Assembly (NCBI GenBank): GCA_034435035.1
Contig: DAOTXW010000061.1
Location: 27,776-91,775, forward strand
Reading direction: 5' to 3'
DNA from: JAHEME01 sp034435035
Lineage (GTDB): Bacteria > Chloroflexota > Anaerolineae > Aggregatilineales > UBA3940
DNA length: 64,000 bases
Under the pieces are notes generated by a model. That model had not been told where the DNA came from and ran no database searches. It saw only the letters and a program-made list of their open reading frames with translations. Shown here piece by piece: positions 42,099 to 49,673 of this stretch. Position numbers and translations under genes: made by a program. Positions within the stretch are counted from its first letter, which is position 1; each line of letters begins with the position of its first letter.

Positions 42099-42115
42099 TT
42101 TGTGCACTGCACAAA
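42099..42115. promoter_or_regulatory. perfect palindrome overlapping the Flp Shine-Dalgarno
   Basis: TTTGTGCA-C-TGCACAAA, a perfect 8-bp inverted repeat with a one-base centre, in the 5' untranslated leader. Its right arm overlaps the start of the AAAAGGAG ribosome site. It may be a DNA operator; an RNA hairpin would be poor because the loop is only one base unless a few pairs open. Confidence 0.5.
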
Positions 42116-42129
42116 AGGAGAAAGTCATC

Positions 42130-42276
42130 ATGCTGTTCATGCCTCGTGAAGAGGGCCAGGGTCTGGTCGAGTATGCTCTTATCCTCGTTCTGGTGGCGAT
42201 CGTCGTGATTGCCATCCTGACCCTGCTTGGCCCCGTCATCGGCAACGCCTTCAGCAACATCATCGCCAACCTGTAG
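42130..42276 (+). CDS. Flp/Fap-type pilin subunit (class III prepilin)
   Basis: A 48-residue prepilin missed by most length cut-offs. After MLFMPREEG the sequence QGLVEYALIL gives the class III cleavage pattern G|QGLVEY with Glu at +5 of the mature chain. A single hydrophobic helix of about 25 residues follows, and the tail is short. AAAAGGAG precedes the ATG, with its own promoter and a strong terminator. Flp pilins assemble by the Tad system for adhesion. No tad, cpa or rcp gene is present in the window, so this is an orphan locus. Confidence 0.88.
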   Translation: MLFMPREEGQGLVEYALILVLVAIVVIAILTLLGPVIGNAFSNIIANL

Positions 42277-42291
42277 TCTGAAGCGTGCCGC

Positions 42292-42329
42292 AAACAAACG
42301 AGGCGCCCGCGCGGCGCCTCGTTTGTTTT
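42292..42329 (+). terminator. strong terminator of Flp pilin gene
   Basis: A perfect 16-bp stem AAACAAACGAGGCGCC/GGCGCCTCGTTTGTTT with a five-base loop, ending in a T-rich run, 15 bp after the pilin stop. Because the A-rich left arm mirrors the T-rich right arm, it could act in both directions. Confidence 0.85.
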
Positions 42330-42372
42330 CCCGATCCGCGCCCCGGCTGGCCCTCCCACGCCGAATCGCGGC

Positions 42373-42401
42373 TTGACAGATCGCCCCACTTATTGTTTGA
42401 T
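42373..42401 (+). promoter_or_regulatory. sigma-70 promoter of LysM/L,D-transpeptidase gene
   Basis: TTGACA, a 17-bp spacer, TTTGAT, ending 56 bp upstream of ATG 42458. The consensus -35 hexamer stands out in GC-rich DNA. Confidence 0.7.
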
Positions 42402-42457
42402 TCCTGTTTGTGACAACCCTGCACAAGGGCGCGGATCATCCGCTGCCAGGAGGTGCT

Positions 42458-43897
42458 ATGGCTGCCCTGCTGTCGCCTCATCGACGCCCCACCCTGGTGG
42501 CCGCGGCGCTGGCCGCAGCGCTGATCGGCCTGAGCGGGCCGCCACCGGCCGCCGCGCAGGATGAGGGCGGCCCGGCGGTGCACGTGGTCGGCTGGGGCGA
42601 AACGCTGGGCACGATCGCCGCGCAGTACGGCGTCCCGCTGGACGCCATCATCCGCGCCAACGACCTGACCCAGCCCGACCGGCTGTATGCGGGGCAGCAG
42701 CTGGTGATCCCCGGCGGCGGGGCGCCCGCCGCGCCGGCATCCGGCACCCACACCGTGCAGCCCGGCGAGGGCCTGTACCGCATCGCCGCCCGCTACGGCG
42801 TCAGCGTGGCCGATCTGATGGCCGCCAACGGTCTGGCCGATCCCGACTCGATCTACGCCGGGCAGGTGCTGGCGATCCCCGTCCCCGGCTCCGCCCCGGC
42901 TCCCGCCCCCGCCGCCAGCGGCGCGACCGGCGGCCCGCAGAGCGCCGGGGGAACCCACGTGGTGCAGCCCGGCGAGACGCTGTTTCGCATCAGCCTGCGC
43001 TACGGCGTCAGCGTGGCCGCGCTCAGCGCCGCCAACGGCCTGCTGAACCCCGGCCAGATCCGCGCCGGGCAGGTGCTGGCGATCCCCGGGGCGGCAGCCG
43101 CCCCGGCGCCGCTGCCGCCCGCCGCGAGCACACCGGTGGTCGGGACGCACGTCGTCCAGCCCGGCGAGACGCTCGGGGCGATCGCCGCCCGCTACGGGCT
43201 GAGCCTCGCCGCGCTGGCGCAGGCCAACAACCTGAGCAACCCCTCGCTGCTGTTCACCGGGCAGTCGCTCGCCATCCCCGGCGGGGGCACGACCTCCGGC
43301 CCGGCGGCGGGGACGCCAACCCCATCGGCGGCGGGAGGCACCCACACCGTCCAGCAGGGCGAGACGCTGTTCCGCATCAGCCTGCGCTATGGCGTCAGCG
43401 TGGCCGCGCTCAGCGCCGCCAACGGCCTCGGCGCGGGAGATACCATCTACAGCGGGCAGACGCTGACCATCCCGGCGGGGGGGGCGACCGCGCCGGCCCC
43501 GGCCCCCGCGGTCAGCGTGCCCGCCCCGACCGTCACCCGCGGCAAGCAGATCGTCGTGGTGCTGGCCCAGCAGCGGGTGTACGCCTTCGAAAACGGCCAG
43601 CTGCTGCGGCAGTTCGTGGTCAGCACCGGGCTGCCCGCCACGCCCACCGTCCAGGGCGATTACGCGGTCTACCTGAAATACGACGCTCAGCGGATGGCCG
43701 GCCCCGGCTACGATCTGCCGGGCGTGCCCTGGGTGATGTACTTCTATCAAGGCTATGCCCTGCACGGGACGTACTGGCACAACAACTTCGGGCAGCCGAT
43801 GAGCCACGGATGCGTCAACATGCGCACACCGGAGGCGGAATGGCTGTACGGGTGGGCGCCGGTCGGCACGCCGGTGCGGGTGATCTGGTCGGCCTGA
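42458..43897 (+). CDS. secreted L,D-transpeptidase with five LysM repeats
   Basis: A 479-residue exported cell-wall enzyme. A signal peptide (about 1-33, ending AAAQD) is followed by five LysM modules joined by Pro/Ala-rich linkers, each of the pattern H.VQPGETL..IA.RYGVS...L..ANGL....I.AGQ.L.IP, and a C-terminal YkuD domain. The catalytic YkuD motif is complete: HGTYWHNNFGQPMSHGCVNM with the Cys nucleophile and its His. It cross-links or anchors peptidoglycan through L,D bonds. CCAGGAGG lies just before ATG 42458. Repeats 3 and 5 are nearly identical in DNA. Confidence 0.93.
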   Translation: MAALLSPHRRPTLVAAALAAALIGLSGPPPAAAQDEGGPAVHVVGWGETLGTIAAQYGVPLDAIIRANDLTQPDRLYAGQQLVIPGGGAPAAPASGTHTVQPGEGLYRIAARYGVSVADLMAANGLADPDSIYAGQVLAIPVPGSAPAPAPAASGATGGPQSAGGTHVVQPGETLFRISLRYGVSVAALSAANGLLNPGQIRAGQVLAIPGAAAAPAPLPPAASTPVVGTHVVQPGETLGAIAARYGLSLAALAQANNLSNPSLLFTGQSLAIPGGGTTSGPAAGTPTPSAAGGTHTVQQGETLFRISLRYGVSVAALSAANGLGAGDTIYSGQTLTIPAGGATAPAPAPAVSVPAPTVTRGKQIVVVLAQQRVYAFENGQLLRQFVVSTGLPATPTVQGDYAVYLKYDAQRMAGPGYDLPGVPWVMYFYQGYALHGTYWHNNFGQPMSHGCVNMRTPEAEWLYGWAPVGTPVRVIWSA

Positions 43898-43955
43898 GGG
43901 TTTCGCAGCCTGAAGCGCCCCGGAGAGCAGCACCTGCGCGAAGCGCTCCGCCGCC

Positions 43956-45923
43956 TCAGCGGATGGTGACCGCCCCCAGATCGACCGAATCGCCGGCGGG
44001 CTGGCCGTCCACGCTCACCGGCAGGCGTGTGCCATCGGGCAGATACAGGCCGGCGGTCAGCCGGTACTCCCCCGGCGGGGCGTCCAGCGGGATCAGCAGG
44101 CCGTGGGGATCGACCACCACCACGCCCGGCTGCCAGCCGTCGGTGGGGGCCCGGTTGTTGGCCGGCTCGGAGTCGTGCTGGGCGACCAGTGTGCCATCCG
44201 GCCCCAGCAGATGCACGAACACCTTCAGCCGCGCCGCGATCGGCGCATCGGCCCCCCAGAACAGGGTGACGCCCAGCCCATCGCCGGGCGCGGCGGCGGC
44301 CTCGCTCACGGTGTAGCCATCCAGCCAGATAGCCGGGGGATCGCCCAGCCGCGCCCCCGACCGGACGACCATCTCCCGGGCCGGGCCGCCGGTGACGGCA
44401 TAGGTCACCAGCTGCACCCCGCCGTACCACTGCGAATCTGCCTCGAACGCCCGCGCCTCCAGCCCGCGCCGGACGATTCCCTGCGGATCCTGCTGCGCCT
44501 CGCCCCAGTACAGCACATAGATGCGCCCGTAGGCCGCCAGCAGGCGATCCAGCGCCGCCTGCGAGTCGCCGCGCGGCAGCGGCGTCACGCCGGGGCCGTC
44601 CGGATAGTAGTAAGTGAACACCTCCCACTGGTTGGGCGCATCCAGGATCACCGCCGCCTGTGGGCCGGCCTCGGCGCGGATGCGGGCGGCAATAGCCCGG
44701 TAGTCATCGCGGGCGTAGGCGGGATCGGCGTACAGATGGCGCAGGGCGCGCGCGCCGGGGATCAGCGCCAGGGCGGCCAGCAGAGCCAGCGGCCCCAGCA
44801 GCAGCGGGTCGGCGGAGGGCTGCCGGGCCGCCGGGCGCGGCGCGAGGGCCGCCGCCAGCCAGGTGACCACTCCCTGCGCCGCCAGCCCCAGCAGCGCCAG
44901 GTTAGCGGGCAGCAGAAACTTGAGGAACGGGCCGCTCAGCGCCCCGGCCAGACTCAGGCTCAGGGGCGGCACGGCCAGCCAGGCCAGCAGCAGGCCGGCG
45001 CGCTCCCCGTAGCGCAGATAGCGCGGGGGATCGTCAGGAGGGCGGAGCAGGCCGGCGCCCGCCAGCAGCAGCAGCGGCAGCAGGCCGACCGCGGCGGACT
45101 CCGGCGGCAGCGTGGGGCCGTAGGCCAGCGTCCCCAGCGCGGTGAGCGCATCGACCGGCCCGCCGCCGCCCCGCGGCCAGCCGGCGATCTGCCGCAGCGC
45201 ACGGGGAATCCAGGGCGCAAACAGCAGCAGCGCCGCGCCCTGCAGGCCGATCCAGACCGCCAGCCCGTGCCGCAGGATCGGCAGCCGGCGGGGCGGCCCG
45301 GCGGCGCGCACCCGCCGCGCCAGCCAGATCGCCCACACCCCGGACTGCGCCGCCAGCGTCAGCGGGAAGCTGTAATGCGTGTACAGGCCGAGCGTATTGA
45401 CCAGCACATAGCCGCCCAGCACGGCAGCGGCGCGGCGGCGGTCGAAGCGGCCAGCCCGCTGCGCCGCCGGCAGGCTCAGGACGCGGACCACCAGTGCCAT
45501 CGACAGGGCGCTCAGCAGCGCCGTCAGGGCATACATGCGCGCTTCCTGACCGTAGTACACCTGAAACGGGCTGAGCGCCGCCAGCAGCAGCGCCAGCGCC
45601 GCCGCCCGGCGGCTGAAGGCCTGCCGGATCAGGGCGTACAGCGCCGCCGCCGCCAGCACGCTCGCCAGCGCCGAGAACAGACGCAGCGAGAACTCCGAGG
45701 GGCCGCCCAGCGCCCGCCAGCCCGCCAGCAGCAGATAGTAGCCCGGCGGGTGGATGTCCCCGCCCGCCCCGGCGATGATGGCAGCCGGGTCGCGTTCGGC
45801 GAGGCGGGCGGAGTTGCCTTCGTCATTCCACAGGGACTGCGCTTCCAGCCGGTGGAGGCGCAGCCCGGCGGCCAGCAGCAGGCCGGCGATCAGCAGCAGG
45901 GGGACGGATCGGCGTGTCAGCAT
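43956..45923 (-). CDS. GT39-type membrane glycosyltransferase (copy 3)
   Basis: A 655-residue polytopic GT39/PMT-like protein. LWNDEGNSARLAERDP and GGDIHPPGYYLLLAGWRALGG give the catalytic first-loop signature. About 11 helices extend to residue 395. The C-terminal extracytoplasmic part ends in the shared beta module (VTLFWGADAPIAARLKVFVHLLGPDG, WQPGVVVVDPHG, GEYRLTAGLYLPDG). There is no Shine-Dalgarno; a TACAAT box lies only six bases before ATG 45923, so the mRNA looks leaderless. Convergent with the L,D-transpeptidase gene. Confidence 0.83.
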   Translation of the reverse strand: MLTRRSVPLLLIAGLLLAAGLRLHRLEAQSLWNDEGNSARLAERDPAAIIAGAGGDIHPPGYYLLLAGWRALGGPSEFSLRLFSALASVLAAAALYALIRQAFSRRAAALALLLAALSPFQVYYGQEARMYALTALLSALSMALVVRVLSLPAAQRAGRFDRRRAAAVLGGYVLVNTLGLYTHYSFPLTLAAQSGVWAIWLARRVRAAGPPRRLPILRHGLAVWIGLQGAALLLFAPWIPRALRQIAGWPRGGGGPVDALTALGTLAYGPTLPPESAAVGLLPLLLLAGAGLLRPPDDPPRYLRYGERAGLLLAWLAVPPLSLSLAGALSGPFLKFLLPANLALLGLAAQGVVTWLAAALAPRPAARQPSADPLLLGPLALLAALALIPGARALRHLYADPAYARDDYRAIAARIRAEAGPQAAVILDAPNQWEVFTYYYPDGPGVTPLPRGDSQAALDRLLAAYGRIYVLYWGEAQQDPQGIVRRGLEARAFEADSQWYGGVQLVTYAVTGGPAREMVVRSGARLGDPPAIWLDGYTVSEAAAAPGDGLGVTLFWGADAPIAARLKVFVHLLGPDGTLVAQHDSEPANNRAPTDGWQPGVVVVDPHGLLIPLDAPPGEYRLTAGLYLPDGTRLPVSVDGQPAGDSVDLGAVTIR

Positions 45924-45929
45924 GGGGGT

Positions 45930-45935
45930 ATTGTA
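45930..45935 (-). promoter_or_regulatory. -10 box of GT39 copy 3, leaderless type
   Basis: TACAAT on the minus strand, six bases before the start codon at 45923. The -35 region is not recognisable because it overlaps the phnE terminator hairpin. Confidence 0.5.
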
Positions 45936-45944
45936 CCGCTAACC

Positions 45945-45979
45945 CCCGCCCGGAGGAGAGCCGGCCTCCTCCGGGCGGG
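45945..45979 (-). terminator. hairpin after phnE gene
   Basis: A 14-bp stem CCCGCCCGGAGGAG/CTCCTCCGGGCGGG with a seven-base loop, 25 bp past the phnE stop. No T run follows, so it may be a weak or Rho-assisted terminator; it overlaps the -35 region of the next gene. Confidence 0.55.
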
Positions 45980-46004
45980 GCGGGATTCGGGGTCCAGCCG
46001 GCCG

Positions 46005-47498
46005 CTACACGACCCGCTTGCGCAGCTCGCCGCTGGCATAATCCATGATCGAGACAGTCAGCGCGATCAGCCACACCGCCATGCCGGCGGCGTTCCAGCG
46101 CGACTGGTTGATCCACTGGAAGAGGATCTGCCCGATGCCGCCGCCCCCCACAAACCCGATGATGGTGGACATGCGGACGTTGATATCCCAGCGGTAGATG
46201 GTGAAGGACAGAAACGGCGGGATCACCTGCGGGATGATCGCATAGACGATCGTCTGCAGGCGCGACGCGCCGGTCGCGGTCACGGCCTCGATGGGGCCCG
46301 GATCGATGCTCTCGATGGCCTCCGAATACAGCTTGCCGAGCGAGGCGATGGTGTGGATGGTGAGGGCGATCACGCCGGCGAACGGCCCCAGCCCCACCCA
46401 CACCGCGGCGATGACCGCCCAGATGATCGGCTCGATGGAGCGCGTGACGTTCATGACGAAACGGATGGCGTAGTAGATCGCACGGGTGGGCGCGGAGTGC
46501 CACATCAGGTTGCGGGCGGCCAGAAAGCTGAACGGGATGGCCAGCACGATGCCGAAGGTGGTCGCCATCAGCGCCTGGAAGATGGTGACGATCATCCGGT
46601 TGACGGCCAGCCGGAAGTTCTGCGTCAGGCGCGGACGGCCCACTGAGATCACCTGCCGGGCCTCGACATCATGGAACTGGACGCCCACCTGGGTGGCCGT
46701 CCAGCCCTGGGGCGCGCCGAAGGTCACGCTGAAGCGGCCCTGATCGTCGGTGACGGTGGTGATCGTATCGCCCTCAAAGATCGGGCGGAACTCATTGCCC
46801 AGCGAGTCGCGCCACCAGATCTCGACCGGCTCGTTGGGGTCAAACCCGCCGCCGCGGAACACCAGCTCGGTGCCCGGCTGGAGGCCCTCCCCCAGCACGT
46901 ACTGGGCGAACTCGCCGCAGCCCGGCTCGATGACGACCCACGGCGCCTCGTCGGTGCCCGGCTCCTGCGCCGGCAGGGTGCTCAGATCCTCCGGGCAGGG
47001 GTTGGCAAAGGGCGCATCGACCGCCGCCAGCTCTTCGGGGCGCTCCACCGCAGCGCTCCACGGCCACATCACGCGGGTGAGGATACTGAACGTATCCGGG
47101 AACTCGGTGAGGAACTTGCGCAGATTGACTTCAGTGGCCTGCCAGCCCAGCAGGTAGGTGAACGCCAGCACCAGCGTCAGGCCGAGGGCGGGCGGCAGGG
47201 ATCGCCCCCCGGCGGTCAGCGCCGCCGAGAAGAGCAGCCACAGCCAGAACAGCGCCAGCAGGGCCACCAGGGCAACTATCAGCCCCGGAAAGACCTCGAA
47301 CTCGTGGGTCGATCGGGCCCAGAAGATCAGCAGGGCCATGACGGCAAACAGGCCCAGGTAGCTGGCTCCGCGTGCCGGGTGGCCGGCGTAGATATGGCCG
47401 GTCCCCGGCAGGATGGCCGACAGGATGCCGGCTATCAGCGGGCTGCGGCGGGGAAGATCGTCGTATTTGGCGGCGCCGGCTGGCGCAGCATCGGTCAT
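46005..47498 (-). CDS. phnE: phosphonate-type ABC permease PhnE with inserted extracytoplasmic domain
   Basis: A 497-residue permease, much longer than the usual 260-290. Residues 15-125 form extra N-terminal helices of a DUF5683/TM2-like type (ILPGTGHIYAG). The PhnE part begins at LTRVMWPW (about 141-148), is interrupted by roughly 140 hydrophilic residues with a beta-sandwich pattern (about 150-290: LVFRGGGFDPNEPVEIWW, DQGRFSVTFGAP), and resumes as IPFSFLAARN with the EAA loop EAVTATGASRLQTIVYAIIPQ and FVGGGGIGQILF. GAGGGG precedes ATG 47498, 12 bp after phnC. It forms the membrane channel for the PhnC/PhnD importer. Confidence 0.9.
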   Translation of the reverse strand: MTDAAPAGAAKYDDLPRRSPLIAGILSAILPGTGHIYAGHPARGASYLGLFAVMALLIFWARSTHEFEVFPGLIVALVALLALFWLWLLFSAALTAGGRSLPPALGLTLVLAFTYLLGWQATEVNLRKFLTEFPDTFSILTRVMWPWSAAVERPEELAAVDAPFANPCPEDLSTLPAQEPGTDEAPWVVIEPGCGEFAQYVLGEGLQPGTELVFRGGGFDPNEPVEIWWRDSLGNEFRPIFEGDTITTVTDDQGRFSVTFGAPQGWTATQVGVQFHDVEARQVISVGRPRLTQNFRLAVNRMIVTIFQALMATTFGIVLAIPFSFLAARNLMWHSAPTRAIYYAIRFVMNVTRSIEPIIWAVIAAVWVGLGPFAGVIALTIHTIASLGKLYSEAIESIDPGPIEAVTATGASRLQTIVYAIIPQVIPPFLSFTIYRWDINVRMSTIIGFVGGGGIGQILFQWINQSRWNAAGMAVWLIALTVSIMDYASGELRKRVV

Positions 47499-47510
47499 GG
47501 CATCCCCCTC

Positions 47511-48287
47511 TCAGCCTGTCAGCCCGGCGCTGATGCGCTCCGCTTCTTCGCCGTAGATTTCCTTGAAGCGGGCGTCGCTCATCTCACGGATGTCCTGGTT
47601 GACGCCCTGGAAGACCAGCCGCCCCTCGCGCAGGCCGATCACATGGGTGCCGTAGCGCTGCACCAGATCCAGATAGTGCAGGCTGCAGATGACGGTGATG
47701 CCGTCCTCGCGGTTCAGCGCCTCCAGCTGGCCGAGGATGGAATGCGCCAGCACCGGGTCGAGGCTGGCGACCGGCTCGTCGGCCAGGATCAGCCGCGGCT
47801 CCTGCATCAGGGCGCGCGCGATGCCGACGCGCTGCTGCTGGCCGCCGCTGAGCGCATCGGCGCGGTTGCGGGCCTTGTCGGTCAGGCCGACGCGCTCCAG
47901 CGCCGACACCGCCCGCCGGCGCTCCTCAGGCGGGAAGTAGTTCACCAGGCTCCACAGCGGGTTGATATAGCCCAGCCGGCCGCTGAGGACGTTGGTCATC
48001 ACGCTGGAGCGCCGGACCAGGTTGAACTGCTGGAAGATCATCCCGATATGACGGCGGGCCTGACGCAGCTCTTCCCCTTTCAGCGCGCTCAGATCGACGC
48101 CATCCCACAGGATGCGTCCCTCCGTGGGGTCGATCAGCCGGTTGATGCAGCGCAGCAGGGTGGACTTGCCCGATCCGCTCAGGCCAATCACGACCATAAA
48201 AGCGCCGTCGGGGACCTCAAAGCTGACATCCCGCAGCGCCACCGTGCCATCATCATAGACTTTGGTGAGGTGTTCGACTTTGAGCAT
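47511..48287 (-). CDS. phnC: phosphonate-type ABC transporter ATPase
   Basis: A 258-residue ATPase of the PhnC family. Walker A GLSGSGKSTLL, the Q-loop FQQFNLVRRSSVMTNVLSGRLGY (the RLGY element is PhnC-specific), signature LSGGQQQRVGIARAL, and Walker B LILADEPVASLDP are intact. GGGAAGGG lies just before ATG 48287. It energises uptake by the permease and binding protein encoded beside it. A hairpin between phnD and phnC may lower its expression relative to the binding protein. Confidence 0.93.
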   Translation of the reverse strand: MLKVEHLTKVYDDGTVALRDVSFEVPDGAFMVVIGLSGSGKSTLLRCINRLIDPTEGRILWDGVDLSALKGEELRQARRHIGMIFQQFNLVRRSSVMTNVLSGRLGYINPLWSLVNYFPPEERRRAVSALERVGLTDKARNRADALSGGQQQRVGIARALMQEPRLILADEPVASLDPVLAHSILGQLEALNREDGITVICSLHYLDLVQRYGTHVIGLREGRLVFQGVNQDIREMSDARFKEIYGEEAERISAGLTG

Positions 48288-48358
48288 GGGACCCTTCCCG
48301 CCGGGGGAAGATCAGCGGCCCGCCGGCAGTGGATTGTACGACAGGGCGGGGTCGGGAA

Positions 48359-48395
48359 CAGGAAGGGGGCCTTACACCCCGGGGCCCCCTTCCTG
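48359..48395 (-). terminator. intercistronic hairpin between phnD and phnC
   Basis: A 13-bp stem CAGGAAGGGGGCC/GGCCCCCTTCCTG with an 11-base loop, 12 bp after the phnD stop. It lacks a T run, so partial termination or mRNA stabilisation is more likely than full termination; this fits excess binding protein over ATPase and permease. Confidence 0.6.
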
Positions 48396-48407
48396 CGATC
48401 TGACTGT

Positions 48408-49415
48408 TTACTCGATGAAATCTTCCACGTTCACGCCGGCGGATTCCAGCAGCTGGCGGAAGGGATCATAGAAGCTGTCATCGACTTCCTGCAGGCCGGT
48501 CCAGCGGTACAGGTCGCCGAGCATCGCCAGCGACTCCTCGTCGGCGGTCATTTCCAGGAAGGCCGCGACGATCGCATCCCGCACTTCCGGCGGCACATCC
48601 GGGCGGAAGGCAACCGTATCGTTCGGGATCGGGTCAGTGGTCGTGATGACCACGACCTTGTCATTGACATCGGTGAGTTCTTCGGCGACCAGCGTGCGAG
48701 CATCGCCGAAGGTGGAACCGGCATCACACTCGCCGTTGTAAACAGCGCGGATGACGCCATCATGCCCACCGGCATCCTTCACCTCGGCCAGTCCGGTCTC
48801 GGGGTCGATGCCGGCGGCGCGCAGGGCGATGCTGGGGATGATCCAGCCGGAGGTGGAGAACTCATCCGGGCGGCAGAAGGTCTTGCCGGCCAGATCTTCC
48901 AGGCTGGTGATGCCCGTGTCGGGGCGGGTGACGATCTGACCCACATAGGTCGGGCTGTTGTTGCGGATCGAGACGAGCGCCACATCCGCACAGTCCCGCT
49001 CATTTGCCACCACGTAGCTGAAGGTGTTCAGCGCGCCGGCGTGGGCCTCGCCCGCGCACATGGCTTCGATCGAAGCAACGTAGCTGGTCGGGACTTCGGC
49101 CACGATCACCAGGCCGGTCAGCTCCGAGAGCTTATCGGTGATGGCCTCGGCGCTGGCCAGCACCGCAGCCGCATCTGACGAAGGAACGAACGAGAAGATG
49201 AAGGGATTCTCCTCGGTGCCAAGCGCCGGCGGCTCCGGGGTTGGCTCTTCGGTCGGCTCCGGGGTCGGTTCTTCGGTCGGCTCCTCGGTGGCCTCCTCGG
49301 TGGCGGGCGCTGGCTCCTCGGTGGGCTCCGGGGTTGCGGCGGGCGCGCAGCCCACCAGGGCTACAAGCAGCATCACTAACACGATCAACCACAGCCTGCG
49401 TGTGACCATCTCCAT
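48408..49415 (-). CDS. phnD: phosphonate-type substrate-binding lipoprotein
   Basis: A 335-residue periplasmic-binding-type lipoprotein. The signal peptide ends in LVGC (C23), then a Glu/Pro/Thr-rich spacer (TEEPTPEP repeats), then the PhnD/SsuA-like fold: FSFVPSSDAAAV, GEAHAGALNTFSYVVA, VTRPDTGITSLEDLAGKTFC, AGGHDGVIRAVYNGECDAGSTFGDAR. GGAG lies six bases before ATG 49415. First gene of phnD-phnC-phnE. No C-P lyase genes are present, so the ligand could be phosphonate, phosphite, phosphate ester or another oxyanion. Confidence 0.9.
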   Translation of the reverse strand: MEMVTRRLWLIVLVMLLVALVGCAPAATPEPTEEPAPATEEATEEPTEEPTPEPTEEPTPEPPALGTEENPFIFSFVPSSDAAAVLASAEAITDKLSELTGLVIVAEVPTSYVASIEAMCAGEAHAGALNTFSYVVANERDCADVALVSIRNNSPTYVGQIVTRPDTGITSLEDLAGKTFCRPDEFSTSGWIIPSIALRAAGIDPETGLAEVKDAGGHDGVIRAVYNGECDAGSTFGDARTLVAEELTDVNDKVVVITTTDPIPNDTVAFRPDVPPEVRDAIVAAFLEMTADEESLAMLGDLYRWTGLQEVDDSFYDPFRQLLESAGVNVEDFIE

Positions 49416-49499
49416 TACTTCTCCTTGTGATGTATGGTAAAGGGACACAGAAGATTCGCGCTGGCCGGGCATACCCGACAGGGGTCAGGGGCCGGGCCG

Positions 49500-49535
49500 C
49501 TGGTATTATATAGCTGATACCAGCAGGCAGGCCAA
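49500..49535 (-). promoter_or_regulatory. phnD promoter with overlapping inverted repeat
   Basis: On the minus strand TTGGCC (49535-49530) and a TATATAAT -10 region (17-19 bp spacer). The inverted repeat CTGGTAT (49500-49506)/ATACCAG (49517-49523) encloses and overlaps the -10 box, the position expected for a repressor site. Apart from this I see nothing in the 258-bp gap between phnD and the gene ending at 49674. Confidence 0.55.
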
Positions 49536-49673
49536 TTCGCGATTCCGCCGGGTGGGCCCTTGATGTGGGGGAGGGAAAGGGGGAGCCAGCCCGCGCGATG
49601 ACCGGGATCGCTCTGCGCTGACGCTGCGCTGAGGCATGGCGAGAGGGTCGGGCGCAGGCCAGAGGATCGCGGC

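Noticed and set aside
49230..49340. Short tandem repeats in the phnD spacer region as a mobile or regulatory repeat
   Set aside because: They encode the Glu/Pro/Thr linker of a lipoprotein and are explained by low-complexity protein sequence.
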